A stretch of 64,000 nt of DNA from Serratia symbiotica. GTDB lineage: Bacteria > Pseudomonadota > Gammaproteobacteria > Enterobacterales > Enterobacteriaceae. Below are positions 1 to 11,544 of this stretch, piece by piece. The number at the start of each line of letters is the position of its first letter. Within the stretch, counting starts at the first letter, position 1. The position numbers and the translations under genes were made by a program. The stretch covers positions 434,001 to 498,000 of the forward strand of contig JAMDYG010000001.1 of the NCBI GenBank assembly GCA_024160085.1, in the 5' to 3' direction. The notes under the pieces were generated by a model. That model was not told where the DNA came from and ran no database searches. It worked only from the letters and a program-made list of their open reading frames with translations.

Positions 1-654
1 GTCTGCATACTGGCGTAGCTGACGCCGTATTTTCGCCTACATTTGGTCGATCTGCCCGGCTATGGCCGCAGCCAAGGGTTTGGCGCGATGTTGCTAGAGC
101 AGATGGCGGAGATGGCGCTCACGACCACGCCGCCACGGGCTTGTTAGCTCGGCTGGTCACTTGGTGGGCTTGGTGGCCAGCCAGGAAGCGCTTATGCAGC
201 CGAAGCGAGTACGCTGGTTGATCACCGTCGCGTCCTCGCCGTGCTTTGCCGTGCTAGGCGATTAGCTAGGTATCCTCCCGGACGTGTTTAGTGGTTTTCA
301 GCATCAGTTGAGTCAGGATTTCCAACGCACCATTGAGCTCTTTTTGGCCTTACAGATGTTGTGGGTACTAATAACGCTCGTCAAGATGCCCGCCTGCTGA
401 AATAGGTGGTGCCTAATCAGCTGATGCCCACAGTTGAGGTGTTGAACGGCGGCCTGGAGATATTTGCGCACCACTGATCTACGCTAGCCGTTGGCGGCGG
501 GATTGGCTCTGCCGCTACTACCATGTCTATGGCTATCTCGATGGATTAGTGCCGCGCAAGGTCGCTGAACGGCTCAATATTAGTTGGCCGCATTCAGTCT
601 CAGTGATGGTGCCTAAAGCTGCCCACGCGTCTTTTATTGCTCATCCTGATGAGA
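1..654 (+). pseudogene. bioH: Relic of BioH, pimeloyl-ACP methyl ester carboxylesterase (5' end outside window)
   Basis: BioH frees pimeloyl-ACP from its methyl ester in biotin synthesis. Separated frames read the [10 protein letters not shown] stretch (about 47-76), the nucleophile-elbow region LGWSLGG (about 145-170), [15 protein letters not shown] and finally LVPRK with [11 protein letters not shown] (about 546-650), in the order of the family. Lesions include an in-frame TAG before [10 protein letters not shown] near the left edge, a one-base insertion just after the GWSLGG elbow, a TAG after VLGD near 265 and a stop after the NGGLEIF segment. The relic ends against the convergent feoC stop. 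Position next to feo matches other enterics. The family call is firm; the gene is clearly dead. Confidence 0.85.
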
Positions 655-891
655 TCACTTCAATCGATACACCACCGTACTGCACCCTTGTCCTTGCAGG
701 CAGCTTTTGCAACTGCTGCTCAGGCAGGTGTTGTTATCCTGCTCAATGCGCATCACCTTACCCATGGCCGTTAAACGTTCTAGCATCGCCTGCACCAGCG
801 GTGCCGGCGCACCTAACAGACGGCCGAGTTGTTGCGCCTGTACGTTACCGTGCAGTGCAATCGCATTACGCACTTGCAGTAAACTGGTCAT
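655..891 (-). CDS. feoC: FeoC, small [Fe-S]-type winged-helix partner of the ferrous iron transporter
   Basis: Third gene of the feoABC ferrous iron uptake operon. The 78-residue product has the winged-helix N-terminal part and the four-cysteine C-terminal cluster ([15 protein letters not shown]) thought to bind iron or an Fe-S cluster. Length matches the E. coli protein of about 78 residues. An upstream in-frame start would add 26 residues that do not look like FeoC; I chose the ATG whose A is shared with the feoB stop (TGATG), implying translational coupling. No lesion is visible. FeoC is proposed to regulate or stabilise FeoB; that role is family knowledge. Confidence 0.9.
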   Translation of the reverse strand: MTSLLQVRNAIALHGNVQAQQLGRLLGAPAPLVQAMLERLTAMGKVMRIEQDNNTCLSSSCKSCLQGQGCSTVVYRLK

Positions 892-3200
892 CAGCGGCTG
901 TCCCCCTGGGAGCACTTGCAACAGGAGGCCGGTGTGGCGTTGCCAAGACGTACCGTAATGCGGCTGCATGCCTGGCGTAGGCTACACAGGATCAACAAGT
1001 TAACCAGCGCTACTACCAGGATAACCGTCAGGCTGTACTGTGGATGATGATTGAAAGTCGCCACCTGATAGAACAACGTCGCCAGCGAGTAAGCGATGTT
1101 AAGCCCCCATAAAATGGAGAACGTCATCCAGCCACGGCTTGATTCACGGGCGATAGCACTCATTACTGACGCGCAAGGGACATACAGAAGCACGAAAATC
1201 AAGTAGCTGTAGGCAGAGATGTTCGAACTGAACTTGCTGCTCATCACTCCTATCGAACTAACCTCCATCTCCCCTTTGCCCTTGTTGGCTTCGATAGGAT
1301 TGGACAGCACGCTCAGGCTGAAGGTGTTTTTCAGCCCTTGCCAGGTTTTCCGCAGTGCGCCGGCCAGCTCATCCAGCAGATTGAAGCTGGCAGCGTCGAA
1401 TTCCTGGTTGCTGATACGTTCGGAGGTATAAAGGGTGTTCAGCGTGCCGACCACCACTTCTTTCGCTATGGCACCGGCCACTAAGCCAACGGTGGCCTGC
1501 CAGTTATCGTTGTGCACGCCCATCGGCTGTAGCAGCGGCGTCATCATTTTTGACACCGACGCCAGCGCAGAATCATTGATGTTGTCGACCGGTTTACCTC
1601 TGAACGTTATGCTGTTTAGGCCACTGATAAAGATGCTGGCTATCACGATCACTTTGCCAGCGCGTAGCACGAAGTCTTTCAACCGTTGCCGGGTTTGCAG
1701 CAGCAGGCTTTTCAGGTGCGGTACGTGGTAGACCGGCAACTCCATGATGAATGGTGAGGCTTCGCCGCGCATGAGGGTGTATTTCAGCACCAGGCCGGTG
1801 AGGATCGCGACCATGATGCCGAGCATATATAGCGAAAACACCACCCACGTGCCGTCCTGGCCGAAGAAGGCGGCTGCGAACACCGCGAAGATCGCCAGGC
1901 GAGCACCGCAGGACATGAAAGGTGCCATCATGATGGTGATCAGTCGTTCACGCTGGGTGTCCAGCGTTCGGGCACCCATGATAGAAGGTACGTTGCAGCC
2001 GAAGCCGACGATCAGGGGCACAAAAGATTTGCCAGGCAGTCCAAGCGCCTGCATCAGACGATCCATGACGAACGCCGCACGAGCCATGTAACCAGAGACT
2101 TCAAGGAAAGAGAGGAACAGATACATCATACCGATCTGCGGTACTAGCGGTAGCACGGTATGGATGCCGCCGCCGACCCCTTGTGCCAGGAAGAGGGTTA
2201 GCCATTCAGGGAGGTGTAAGGTATAACTGAGCCACTGAATGCCCTGAATGAAGATGGCCTCCGACCCTATATCGAAAATCGGCTGTAGCGCGCCACCAAT
2301 GTTGATCGCCAGCAGGAACATCAGGTACATCACCAGCAGGAAGATCGGCACCCCCAGCCAGCGGTTGAGGATCACTTTATCCAGCAGTTCTGTCAGGCGG
2401 TTCGGCATCGCCTGCTGCGAGTTGCTGACCTCATCGCATAGGGTGGTGATCGACTGGTAACGGGCATCGGCGATTATCAGCGCCGGATCTTCCTGCTGTT
2501 GTAGCGCCAGCTTGGCCGCTGGCAGCAGCGTGGTGGCGGGGCCAGCTAGGCTGTGGCTGTAGATATCACCTTCCAGCATCTGCAACGCCAGCCAGCGGCG
2601 TTGCTTCGTCGGCAGGTGCTCCGGCATGGCATCGCTTAGCGTGGTGACCTCTTTCAGCAACAACGATGGGTAGCTTACCAGCGCTTTCAACTCGTTGAAC
2701 TGATGATTGTCGATCATCTGCTTCAGCATGCCGATGCCATCGGCCTTGGTAGAAACCATCGGCACCACCGGGCAGCCTAGTCGCGACGACAGCGAGGCGA
2801 TATCGATATCGATATGCTGACTTCTGGCGATATCCAGCATGTTCAGCGCGATGATGCACGGGATGCCCAACTCTAACAGTTGCAGCGTCAGGTAGAGATT
2901 GTGCTCCAGGTTAGAGGCGTCGATCACGTTGATCAGCAGATCGGCATCGCCACTGAGGATGTAGTGGCAGGCGATCTGTTCGTCGAGCGAGGTTTGCTCC
3001 GAGATGGTGGTCAGGGAATAGGTACCTGGCAGGTCGACTAGCTTAACTTCAGACTGCGGCGTAGTGAACTGACCTTCCTTGCGTTCGACGGTAACGCCCG
3101 CCCAGTTGCCAATCCGCTGCTTGGCTCCGGTCAGTTGATTGAACAGTGTAGTTTTACCGGAGTTCGGATTGCCTACTAAGCCGATGGTAAGTTTTTTCAT
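891..3200 (-). CDS. feoB: FeoB, Fe(II) inner-membrane transporter with G-protein domain
   Basis: Main permease for ferrous iron. The N-terminal G domain carries the P loop GNPNSGKT at residues 10-17, the switch region [13 protein letters not shown] and the DLPGTYSL G3 motif; the C-terminal half holds two Gate-type membrane repeats including [15 protein letters not shown]. The 769-residue length is normal. The ATG at 3200 matches the family start MKKLTIGL; a TTG two codons upstream also opens the frame. It lies 76 bases after feoA and couples to feoC. It is intact while most neighbours are dead, so ferrous iron import is probably under selection. Confidence 0.95.
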   Translation of the reverse strand: MKKLTIGLVGNPNSGKTTLFNQLTGAKQRIGNWAGVTVERKEGQFTTPQSEVKLVDLPGTYSLTTISEQTSLDEQIACHYILSGDADLLINVIDASNLEHNLYLTLQLLELGIPCIIALNMLDIARSQHIDIDIASLSSRLGCPVVPMVSTKADGIGMLKQMIDNHQFNELKALVSYPSLLLKEVTTLSDAMPEHLPTKQRRWLALQMLEGDIYSHSLAGPATTLLPAAKLALQQQEDPALIIADARYQSITTLCDEVSNSQQAMPNRLTELLDKVILNRWLGVPIFLLVMYLMFLLAINIGGALQPIFDIGSEAIFIQGIQWLSYTLHLPEWLTLFLAQGVGGGIHTVLPLVPQIGMMYLFLSFLEVSGYMARAAFVMDRLMQALGLPGKSFVPLIVGFGCNVPSIMGARTLDTQRERLITIMMAPFMSCGARLAIFAVFAAAFFGQDGTWVVFSLYMLGIMVAILTGLVLKYTLMRGEASPFIMELPVYHVPHLKSLLLQTRQRLKDFVLRAGKVIVIASIFISGLNSITFRGKPVDNINDSALASVSKMMTPLLQPMGVHNDNWQATVGLVAGAIAKEVVVGTLNTLYTSERISNQEFDAASFNLLDELAGALRKTWQGLKNTFSLSVLSNPIEANKGKGEMEVSSIGVMSSKFSSNISAYSYLIFVLLYVPCASVMSAIARESSRGWMTFSILWGLNIAYSLATLFYQVATFNHHPQYSLTVILVVALVNLLILCSLRQACSRITVRLGNATPASCCKCSQGDSR

Positions 3201-3276
3201 AATCAAAGATAATACTAGTTAGTGAAAACAACGCCGGCGCAATGGAACAGCGGCAATAGAACCCAATAATGACGGC

Positions 3277-3501
3277 TCAGGGTTGCTCGTTAAGCAGCAA
3301 CAGTGCTAGATCTTTTCTGCGCAGCACTAGGTTGACGCGGCGGGTCTTGATTTCTATCGGATCGCCTAGCGGCGCAACACGCACTATCTCGAATGAGGAG
3401 CCGGGCAGCATACCGATCGATAGCAATTTCTGGCGATAAGCTGGCCCAATTTCACTGGAGAAGCCGGCGATCTTATAAGTGTGTTTGGGCAGAATAGGCA
3501 T
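3277..3501 (-). CDS. feoA: FeoA, SH3-like cytoplasmic partner of FeoB
   Basis: First gene of feoABC, 74 residues, the usual length. The sequence shows the family pattern: a start like [14 protein letters not shown], the [19 protein letters not shown] core and a C-terminal [10 protein letters not shown] strand typical of the SH3-like FeoA fold. FeoA stimulates FeoB iron transport. A Fur-box-like sequence lies about 120 bases upstream. No lesions. Confidence 0.93.
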   Translation of the reverse strand: MPILPKHTYKIAGFSSEIGPAYRQKLLSIGMLPGSSFEIVRVAPLGDPIEIKTRRVNLVLRRKDLALLLLNEQP

Positions 3502-3621
3502 GTCATTAACCTTCTAGGAGTCGAGGTAGTAGAGCCGATGATTATTGCGCGTTGTCGGCGAACAAGATGCGCCATCGGCGTTACTCACCCATAAATCTAC
3601 GCACGAAATAAAAAAAGCAAT

Positions 3622-3640
3622 AATAGTGAGAATCGTTATT
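3622..3640 (-). promoter_or_regulatory. Fur-box-like site upstream of feoA
   Basis: This 19-base stretch matches the Fur consensus GATAATGATAATCATTATC at 14 of 19 positions by hand count and is nearly symmetric. It sits about 120 bases before the feoA start in an AT-rich region, where Fur control of feo is known in enterics. FNR control is also usual, but I could not place an FNR site with confidence. Confidence 0.6.
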
Positions 3641-3935
3641 GCTTTCAATACAAAAGGAAATGGTATTGGTAACCAATTGTTATTGTGGTAATCGCAACCG
3701 CCAGCAACATTGCTTTGATGAAAGCTGTATGACTAATGGCACAGATGAGAATGATGGGCAATCAGTTGCGTAGTTGTGATTGATTTCATAGCCTTGAAAA
3801 TTATGGCGACAGTTCCGTCGCCTTTTATTTTTACCGCGGGGAATTTAATAAAATTTTAATGGTGGAATACGGGCGGGGTAACCATAGGTGTTTCGCCCAT
3901 AAAAAACTAAATGAACACGCAGTGTTAATTGAAAA

Positions 3936-4083
3936 GTTAGAGCCTATTCCAATAGGCGTATATTGTTGCAGCTAATTTGGACACGGACAATGCGCAATAA
4001 CCGCAGCCTGAAGTACGTGAAGAAAATGAGCGCTGCCCAGGTGCAAAATAGCAAATAAAATAGCTTAATGAGATAGGTTCTTA
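3936..4083 (+). repeat. Dispersed repeat family B, longest copy
   Basis: The copy begins with an inverted motif (GCCTATTCCAATAGGC, about 3942-3957), then a segment around GTTGCAGCTAATTTGGACACGG, then GCTGCCCAGGTGCAAAATAGC with an AT-rich end. Its left part recurs inverted at 57121-57187 and its right part recurs at 13361-13410. No reading frame is visible. It looks like a non-coding enterobacterial interspersed repeat; I cannot assign a published family name. Confidence 0.6.
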
Positions 4084-4084
4084 A

Positions 4085-4240
4085 TATACCCGCCATACTT
4101 CAAGTTGCCTAAGCGTTAGCTTTCTTCGCTCAACCCAGTCACTGAATGATGTAAACTACCGGGGGGGGTTAATGCGCCTCATCCCTTAGGTTCAGCCTGC
4201 GGCCCAGCGCAAGCACGGTTCAAATCGGTGTGGAACCGAT
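4085..4240 (+). repeat. Dispersed repeat family A, copy 1
   Basis: Starts with TATACCCGCCATACTTCAAG and continues through a TTAGCTTTCTTCGCTC segment and a GGCCCAGCGCAAGC segment up to the tex stop codon. Related copies lie at 15002-15110, 23837-23994 (opposite orientation) and 43125-43280. Together with family B and the Fur site this fills the 740-base gap between feoA and tex; I see no gene there. Confidence 0.65.
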
Positions 4241-6154
4241 TTAACGTTTTTTGCCGAGTGCCGCCGATAGGGCATCGCCCATGGCACTGTTGCCGCTGGG
4301 TTGCCGCCACGGCACGCTAAACCTTCACTGGGTTATTCATCTAAACGCATGCTTAGCGCGCGCGTTTGCGCTGTAAATCGACTTCCATCACTTTTACTTT
4401 GACGATATCACCGGCTTTCACCACGGTGTGCGGATCTTCGACAAACTTGTCTGTCAGCGAGGAGATATGCACCAGGCCGTCATGATGTGCGCCGATATCC
4501 ATAAAGGCATCGAAATTGGTGACGTTGGTGACTGAACCTTCCAGGACCATCCCTGGTAGCACAAATCATTGAGGGTTTTAACGCCCTAGGCAAAGGTGGC
4601 AGTTTTGAACTCTGGCCGTGGGTCATGGCCCGGTTTTTCCAGCTCTTTCAGAATGTCAGTTATCGTTGGCACGCCAAACTTCTCGTAGGTGAAATTACTG
4701 GCTTTCAGGTTGCGCATCGCCGATGCATTGCCCATCAAGTCCTGCAACGTCTAGCGGGTAGCAGCCAGAATGCGCTCCACTACCGGGTAGGTTTCCGGGT
4801 GAAAGGTGGAGGCGTACAGCTAGTTGTCGCCATGGTTAATGCGCAGGAAGCCGGCGCATTGTTAGAAGGCTTTCGGCCCCAGGCGGCTGACTTTCAGTAG
4901 CTGCTAGCGATTGCTAAAACGGCCATTCTCATCACGCCAGTTGACGATATTTTGCGCCATCATGCGCGTCAGGACGGCTACGCGGGTCAGCAGTGGTACT
5001 GAGGCAGTATTCAAATCGACGCCAACGGCATTCACGCAGTATTCCACTACCGAGTCCAGCTTCCTAGCCAGTTGGTTTTGGCTGACATCGTGTTGGTACT
5101 GGCCAACGCCGATGGATTTCGGGTCGATATTCACCAACTCTGCCAACGGATCTTGTAGACGGCGGGCGATGGACACCGCACCGCGCAGCGACACGTCGAG
5201 GTGCGGGAATTTTAGCGCTGCCAGCTCGGAGGCAGAATACACTGAGGCACTAGCTTTGCTGACGATCACCTTCCGTGCCTTTACCTTGCTGAAATGTTTT
5301 TGCAGGTCAAGATAAAAACGCTCGGTCTCGCGTGAGGCGGTGCCGTTGCTGATGGCCACCGGTTCTACCTTGTGCTTAATGCGCGGCGCCGCCACGCTGG
5401 CGGAGGCTTTCGCCGCTTGGCCCGTATGTGGATAAACGGTGTCGGTGGCGATCAGCTTGCTGGTGGTGTCCGCCACTGCCACCTTCACCCCGGTGCGCAG
5501 GCACCTGAGCAATAGGTTCGCGGTGGTCAAAATGGTCGCGGAATTTGGTACCTTCCTCCTCCTTGCCTTCCACCACCATGGACGCCAGATGGGCGTTTTT
5601 ACACAGATAGCTGCGTACCTTAGAAAGCAGGGTGGCGTGTCTTCGGCAAAACGCTCCATCAGGATGTAACGTGCGCCATCAAGGGCGGCTTTTACGTCCA
5701 CCACACCTTTGTCGGCGTTGACGTAGCGCTAGGCTAACTGTTCTGGCTGCTGTTGCGGCTGTTGCCACAAGCTATCTGCCAACAGTTCCAGACCGGCTTT
5801 GATGGCGATCTGCCCGTGAGTGCGGCGTTTCAGTTTGTATGGCAGGTAAAGATCTTCAAGTTCGGTTTTGCTCAACGTTGCGTTAATCGCCTGTGCCAAC
5901 GGTTCGCTCAGCTTGCTCTGTTCTTCAATCGATTTAAGGATGGTCTGACGGCGATCTTCCAACTCGCGTAAATACCCCAAATATGTTTCTAACTAGCGCA
6001 GTTGGGTGTAATCCAAGCCCTGGTGGCTTCCTTACGATAGCGTGCAATAAAGGGCACAGTATTATCCTCATCCGGCAGACAGATGGCGGAGTCAACTTGC
6101 TATGGCCGGGGCCTCAAGCTCTGTTGCAATAATGCGACTCAGTGGGTGATTCAT
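4241..6154 (-). pseudogene. tex: Tex/YhgF RNA-binding transcription accessory protein, broken
   Basis: Tex is a multi-domain RNA-binding protein (YqgF-like, helix-hairpin-helix, S1) of about 773 residues. Here the start MNHPLSRIIATEL (ATG at 6154), the segment [10 protein letters not shown], the middle around LRTGVKVAV and [10 protein letters not shown], the S1 domain [22 protein letters not shown] and the C-terminus GDALSAALGKKR can all be read, but in different frames with several stops. The locus is 1914 bases instead of about 2320: about 390 bases are missing between the [10 protein letters not shown] segment and LRTGVKVAV. The dead copy lies in its normal place beside greB. Confidence 0.92.
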
Positions 6155-6299
6155 AAGTCTATTATCTGTGTTAAGAACGGTGAATAAACAGGGAATAGTT
6201 ATACAGATTGATGGGTGAAAACGCCAGTGGATCAGGCTACCGGAGTGGGTAAACCGGCGTATTCCAGTGGCCAAGTGGCTGTTAGGAAAAAACGAAACT

Positions 6300-6776
6300 T
6301 TACTTTGGATATTCGATCTTGTTGATATGCTACTAGGCTTCACCTTGCGGGGTGTTGACGATGGTGGTATCGCCTACTTCTTTCTTCAGCAGTGCGCGAG
6401 CCATCGGCGCGTCAATGGATATATAATCCTTGCGGCCAAAAATTTCGTCATAACTGACGATATAAAAGCGTTTGACATCACCATTGTCATTCTCCACCTC
6501 AACCCAGGCACCGAAGAATACTTTACCTTCCTATTGGGGAGCATAATCGATGACCTTCAATTGCTCCACCAGGCACTGGGCCAGATAACGGACGCGACGG
6601 TCGATCTCGCGTAGCTGTTTCTTATTGTACTGGTAATCGGCATTCTCACTTCTGTCTCCCAGACTGGCGGCCCAGACCACTTTTTTAATCGCCTTTGGGC
6701 GCTCCTCGCGCCAAAGATAGTCCAGTTCTTGCTTGAGTTTACTATATTCTTGGCGGGTTATCAGTTGAGTTTTCAT
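6300..6776 (-). pseudogene. greB: GreB transcript cleavage factor, three in-frame stop codons
   Basis: GreB rescues backtracked RNA polymerase by stimulating transcript cleavage. The reading frame is complete at 158 codons plus stop, exactly the E. coli length, with no frameshift. The N-terminal coiled coil is well conserved (SLGDRSENADYQYNKKQLREIDRR). The frame holds a TAG at about codon 82 (after DYAPQ), then reads through EGKVFFGAW and DEIFGRKDYI, then two adjacent TAG codons after NTPQGEA before INKIEY. The first stop removes the C-terminal FKBP-like domain. Only the coiled-coil half could be made. Confidence 0.93.
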
Positions 6777-7037
6777 GGTAATTTATCTTTATTGAGTCAC
6801 TGCCACAGGGTCAGTGAATGTGAAACGATAACCGGACATTTTATGCTATTGCATTGTTTTATCAGCCTGTGCAGTCTTTAATAATCAGGAGTATCCTTAG
6901 CAATAGCGGCATAATGAGGGTTTTCGCTATTCTTCCATCGTATTACCGGGAAAGAAAAGAGATGAAAAAGAGGCATTATCTTAATAAAAAATAAGGAATT
7001 ATGAGCGCATAACCCATCAAATTGAAGGTATTACTGC

Positions 7038-7976
7038 ATGGAATTTAAAGACTACTATGCGGCGATGGGAGTAGATCCCGCCGCCGACTTGAAAACCATA
7101 AAAACCGCCTACCGCCGACTGGCGCGCCAGTACCATCCTGATGTCAGTACTGAGAAGAATACTGAAAGCAAGTTCAAGGAACTGGCGGAAGCGTATGAGG
7201 TGCTAAAGGATAAAGATCGCCGCGCCGAATACGATCGGTTCAGGCTGCACCGCAATGATCCTCGTTTCTCTGAGCAGAGGCACGGCTATGGCGGGCAGAG
7301 AGAAACGGGATATGGCGCTGGTACACACGATTTTTCCGACTTCTTCGAGAGCATGTTCGGTGGCCATACTGCAAAAGGCCGACGCTCTGCCGCGCACGGT
7401 TTCCGTGTGCGGGATCTTGAGATGGAAGTTCCGCTGTTTCTTGAGGAAACGCTCAATGGCCAAATCCGATTAATTTCTTATCAACTTCCGGTCGTGGATG
7501 AACTGGGTCAACAGGTGAGTGAAACCAGCAAAACGCTGAATGTGAAAATCCCGGCGGGCGTGGCTGATGGTGAACGTATTCGCCTCAAGGGTCAGGGAAT
7601 AGCTAGCGTGGACGGCGGCCAGAATGGCGACCTCTACCTGATCATTCGCTTTGCGCCGCATCCGTTGTTTGAGATTGAGGGTCATAACTTGCATATCGTG
7701 GTGCCGCTAGCACCATGGGAAGCCGCGCTGGGGACCAGCATTGAAGTGCCGACGCTGACCGGTAAGATTGCGCTGACCATTCCCTCCGGCAGCCAAAGTG
7801 GCAAGCGGCTGAGGATCAAAGGTAAGGGGGTGGCTGGCAAGAAAGAAACCGGCGATCTGTACGCCGTTATCAAGGTAGTGATGCCACCGAAACCGGATGA
7901 AAAAATCAGCGCCCTATGGCTAGAGATGTCTAAGCAGGTGGTGTTTGATCCCCGGACGGAATGGGAGCCAAAATGA
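7038..7976 (+). CDS. cbpA: CbpA, DnaJ-like curved-DNA-binding co-chaperone
   Basis: DnaJ homologue acting with DnaK and a nucleoid component in stationary-phase E. coli. Residues 4-70 form the J domain with the HPD triad (YHPD, about residues 32-35); a linker with glycines follows and two C-terminal substrate-binding beta domains, with no zinc-finger cysteines, as expected for CbpA rather than DnaJ. Length of 312 residues is close to the family. A GAAGG ribosome site precedes the ATG. The stop overlaps the cbpM start, so the two are coupled. Intact. Confidence 0.93.
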   Translation: MEFKDYYAAMGVDPAADLKTIKTAYRRLARQYHPDVSTEKNTESKFKELAEAYEVLKDKDRRAEYDRFRLHRNDPRFSEQRHGYGGQRETGYGAGTHDFSDFFESMFGGHTAKGRRSAAHGFRVRDLEMEVPLFLEETLNGQIRLISYQLPVVDELGQQVSETSKTLNVKIPAGVADGERIRLKGQGIASVDGGQNGDLYLIIRFAPHPLFEIEGHNLHIVVPLAPWEAALGTSIEVPTLTGKIALTIPSGSQSGKRLRIKGKGVAGKKETGDLYAVIKVVMPPKPDEKISALWLEMSKQVVFDPRTEWEPK

Positions 7977-8287
7977 TGAGCAAAGAGACAACCTTTACCC
8001 TGGCGGAACTGTGCCAGACATTGGATATTTCACAGGATGAACTGGTCGAGATTGTAGAGCTGGGTGTGATTGTGCCGTTGCAACTAGAACAAGTGCGTTG
8101 GGAGTTTGATTATCCGGCATTGAGCCATCTAAGACGCGCACGGCGGTTGCGTGCTGAGCTGGATCTGGACTGGCCGGGGATTGCCATGGCGCTTACGCTG
8201 CTTGAAAGGGTTGGCGAATTGCAGAAAGAGAACCGGCGATTGCATCGCCAACTTACGCGTTTTTTGCAGACACCTGAAACAAGATAG
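7973..8287 (+). CDS. cbpM: CbpM, MerR-like modulator of CbpA
   Basis: CbpM binds the J domain of CbpA and inhibits it. The 104-residue product shows the MerR-like N-terminal helix pattern, a conserved [25 protein letters not shown] core and a C-terminal coiled coil. Two adjacent ATG codons (7973 and 7976) overlap the cbpA stop; the more upstream ATG at 7961 would lie well inside cbpA and is less likely. Intact, same operon as cbpA. Confidence 0.9.
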   Translation: MMSKETTFTLAELCQTLDISQDELVEIVELGVIVPLQLEQVRWEFDYPALSHLRRARRLRAELDLDWPGIAMALTLLERVGELQKENRRLHRQLTRFLQTPETR

Positions 8288-8566
8288 CCATGCTATGCTC
8301 TCCGAGCAATTGTTTGCCGGTAGCGTTTTTTATTCTTATGGCCAGTATGGCGAGGCGGCTCTCTAACGGAGGAATGCCCTATTTAGCTGATTAAGCGCCG
8401 GAATTTTGGTGAACCCAATGCAATAATTGATGAAAAGTATTGATAAATTGGGAAAACATAATTTGTAACAATTTCGGCTTGAATATATACTTTTTAAAGT
8501 TGTCCAGACTGGCATGGTTTTTTAACAATAGTCGACTTAGGCAATAAAGCCTTTAGGAGTAATAAC

Positions 8567-10665
<2,099 letters not shown>

Positions 10666-10758
10666 AGGTTCTGACAACGGGCCGGTGGAGCGTCAACCGC
10701 TAAGACTTCCTGTTAATTACAGCGTATTACCGCTGCATCTTCATGCATGTGTCGAGTA

Positions 10759-11184
10759 TTATTGCTCATCAGCCAAGGGTCGATTTAGGGTGACGCCACT
10801 ATGGATGAAATCCTTAGTATTACGCGTGGCTAATATAGCACCGTAATGCAGGCAGGTGGCAGCGATCTGGTTGTCCGGAATGCTGATGGCAATGTCTCGG
10901 CGGTGATTGGTACCCATTAATTCCGCATGCTGCATCGCGCAACCTATATCAAAGGGCAAAATCATTTCTGGAAACTTCTCTTGCAGCATTTCTCTGAGGT
11001 TGTTTTGCAGCTCGATCTGTCTCTTACTATAGGGCATACAGAAGGTGCCGGTATAGAGTTCTGAGACCACGATGGCGCTCAAATAAAATTGATACGTATC
11101 CTGTTCATCCAACCACTTTAATACATTGTAATGAGGGGCTAGGCGCATCAACTCTGAAACTACATTGGTATCTAGTATAATCAT
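10759..11184 (-). CDS. PIN-domain toxin of the VapC/FitB family
   Basis: 141-residue PIN-domain ribonuclease. The conserved acidic residues of the fold are all present: Asp5 (LDTNVVSE), Glu42 (VVSELYTG), Asp104 (PDNQIAAT) and Asp125 (TRNTKDF), so it looks catalytically intact. It is the second gene of a toxin-antitoxin pair: its ATG overlaps the TGA of the ancestral antitoxin frame. The antitoxin is frameshifted, which makes the intact toxin odd. VapC-type toxins usually cut tRNA or rRNA; the target here is unknown. Confidence 0.85.
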   Translation of the reverse strand: MIILDTNVVSELMRLAPHYNVLKWLDEQDTYQFYLSAIVVSELYTGTFCMPYSKRQIELQNNLREMLQEKFPEMILPFDIGCAMQHAELMGTNHRRDIAISIPDNQIAATCLHYGAILATRNTKDFIHSGVTLNRPLADEQ

Positions 11185-11440
11185 TTTTCGTCATCTTCAT
11201 CAAATTTAACGATGCGGGATGGCACTTTATCACGTGGCGGTATGTTTAATTCTACGCCGCTAAATTTAGCAAAATATTGATGCATGCGTGTACCCAAGCC
11301 ATAGCGCGGCGTTTTTTCACTAATGTCTGTTGCAAGATCATGCGTGCTTCCTCCTCCATAAAATGACCATTTTTAGATGCTGAAATGCGTAGTAGCTCTT
11401 TTATTTCATCGTTTAGATTCCTGACGGTTATAGTTGCCAT
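11181..11440 (-). pseudogene. Ribbon-helix-helix antitoxin (FitA/StbC-like), frameshifted in a poly-A run
   Basis: The N-terminal 43 residues ([20 protein letters not shown] through ARMILQQTL) are a typical FitA-type DNA-binding ribbon-helix-helix. After VKK the frame enters a run of six A (minus strand, about 11306-11315), and reading continues into an unrelated tail ending at 11252. Adding one A restores a frame PRYGLGTRMHQYF through PPRDKVPSRIVKF to a TGA overlapping the toxin ATG, giving the expected 86-residue antitoxin. The lost part is the C-terminal toxin-binding arm. The current 62-residue product could still bind operator DNA. A sequencing error in the A run is possible. Confidence 0.8.
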
Positions 11441-11513
11441 TTAAACCTCCTTTGCTAGCAATGGTTTCATTGCTGCATTGTCGTGTCTGGCCGGATAAAA
11501 AGTAATCAGTGAA

Positions 11514-11541
11514 AGCAAAAAGGTGCGGAATTCCACACCTT
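11514..11541 (-). terminator. Rho-independent terminator after pckA
   Basis: On the minus strand an 11-base perfect stem (AAGGTGTGGAA paired with TTCCGCACCTT, one internal mismatch pair) is followed directly by a T run. It sits just past the C-terminal coding remains of pckA. Confidence 0.7.
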
Positions 11542-11544
11542 AGC

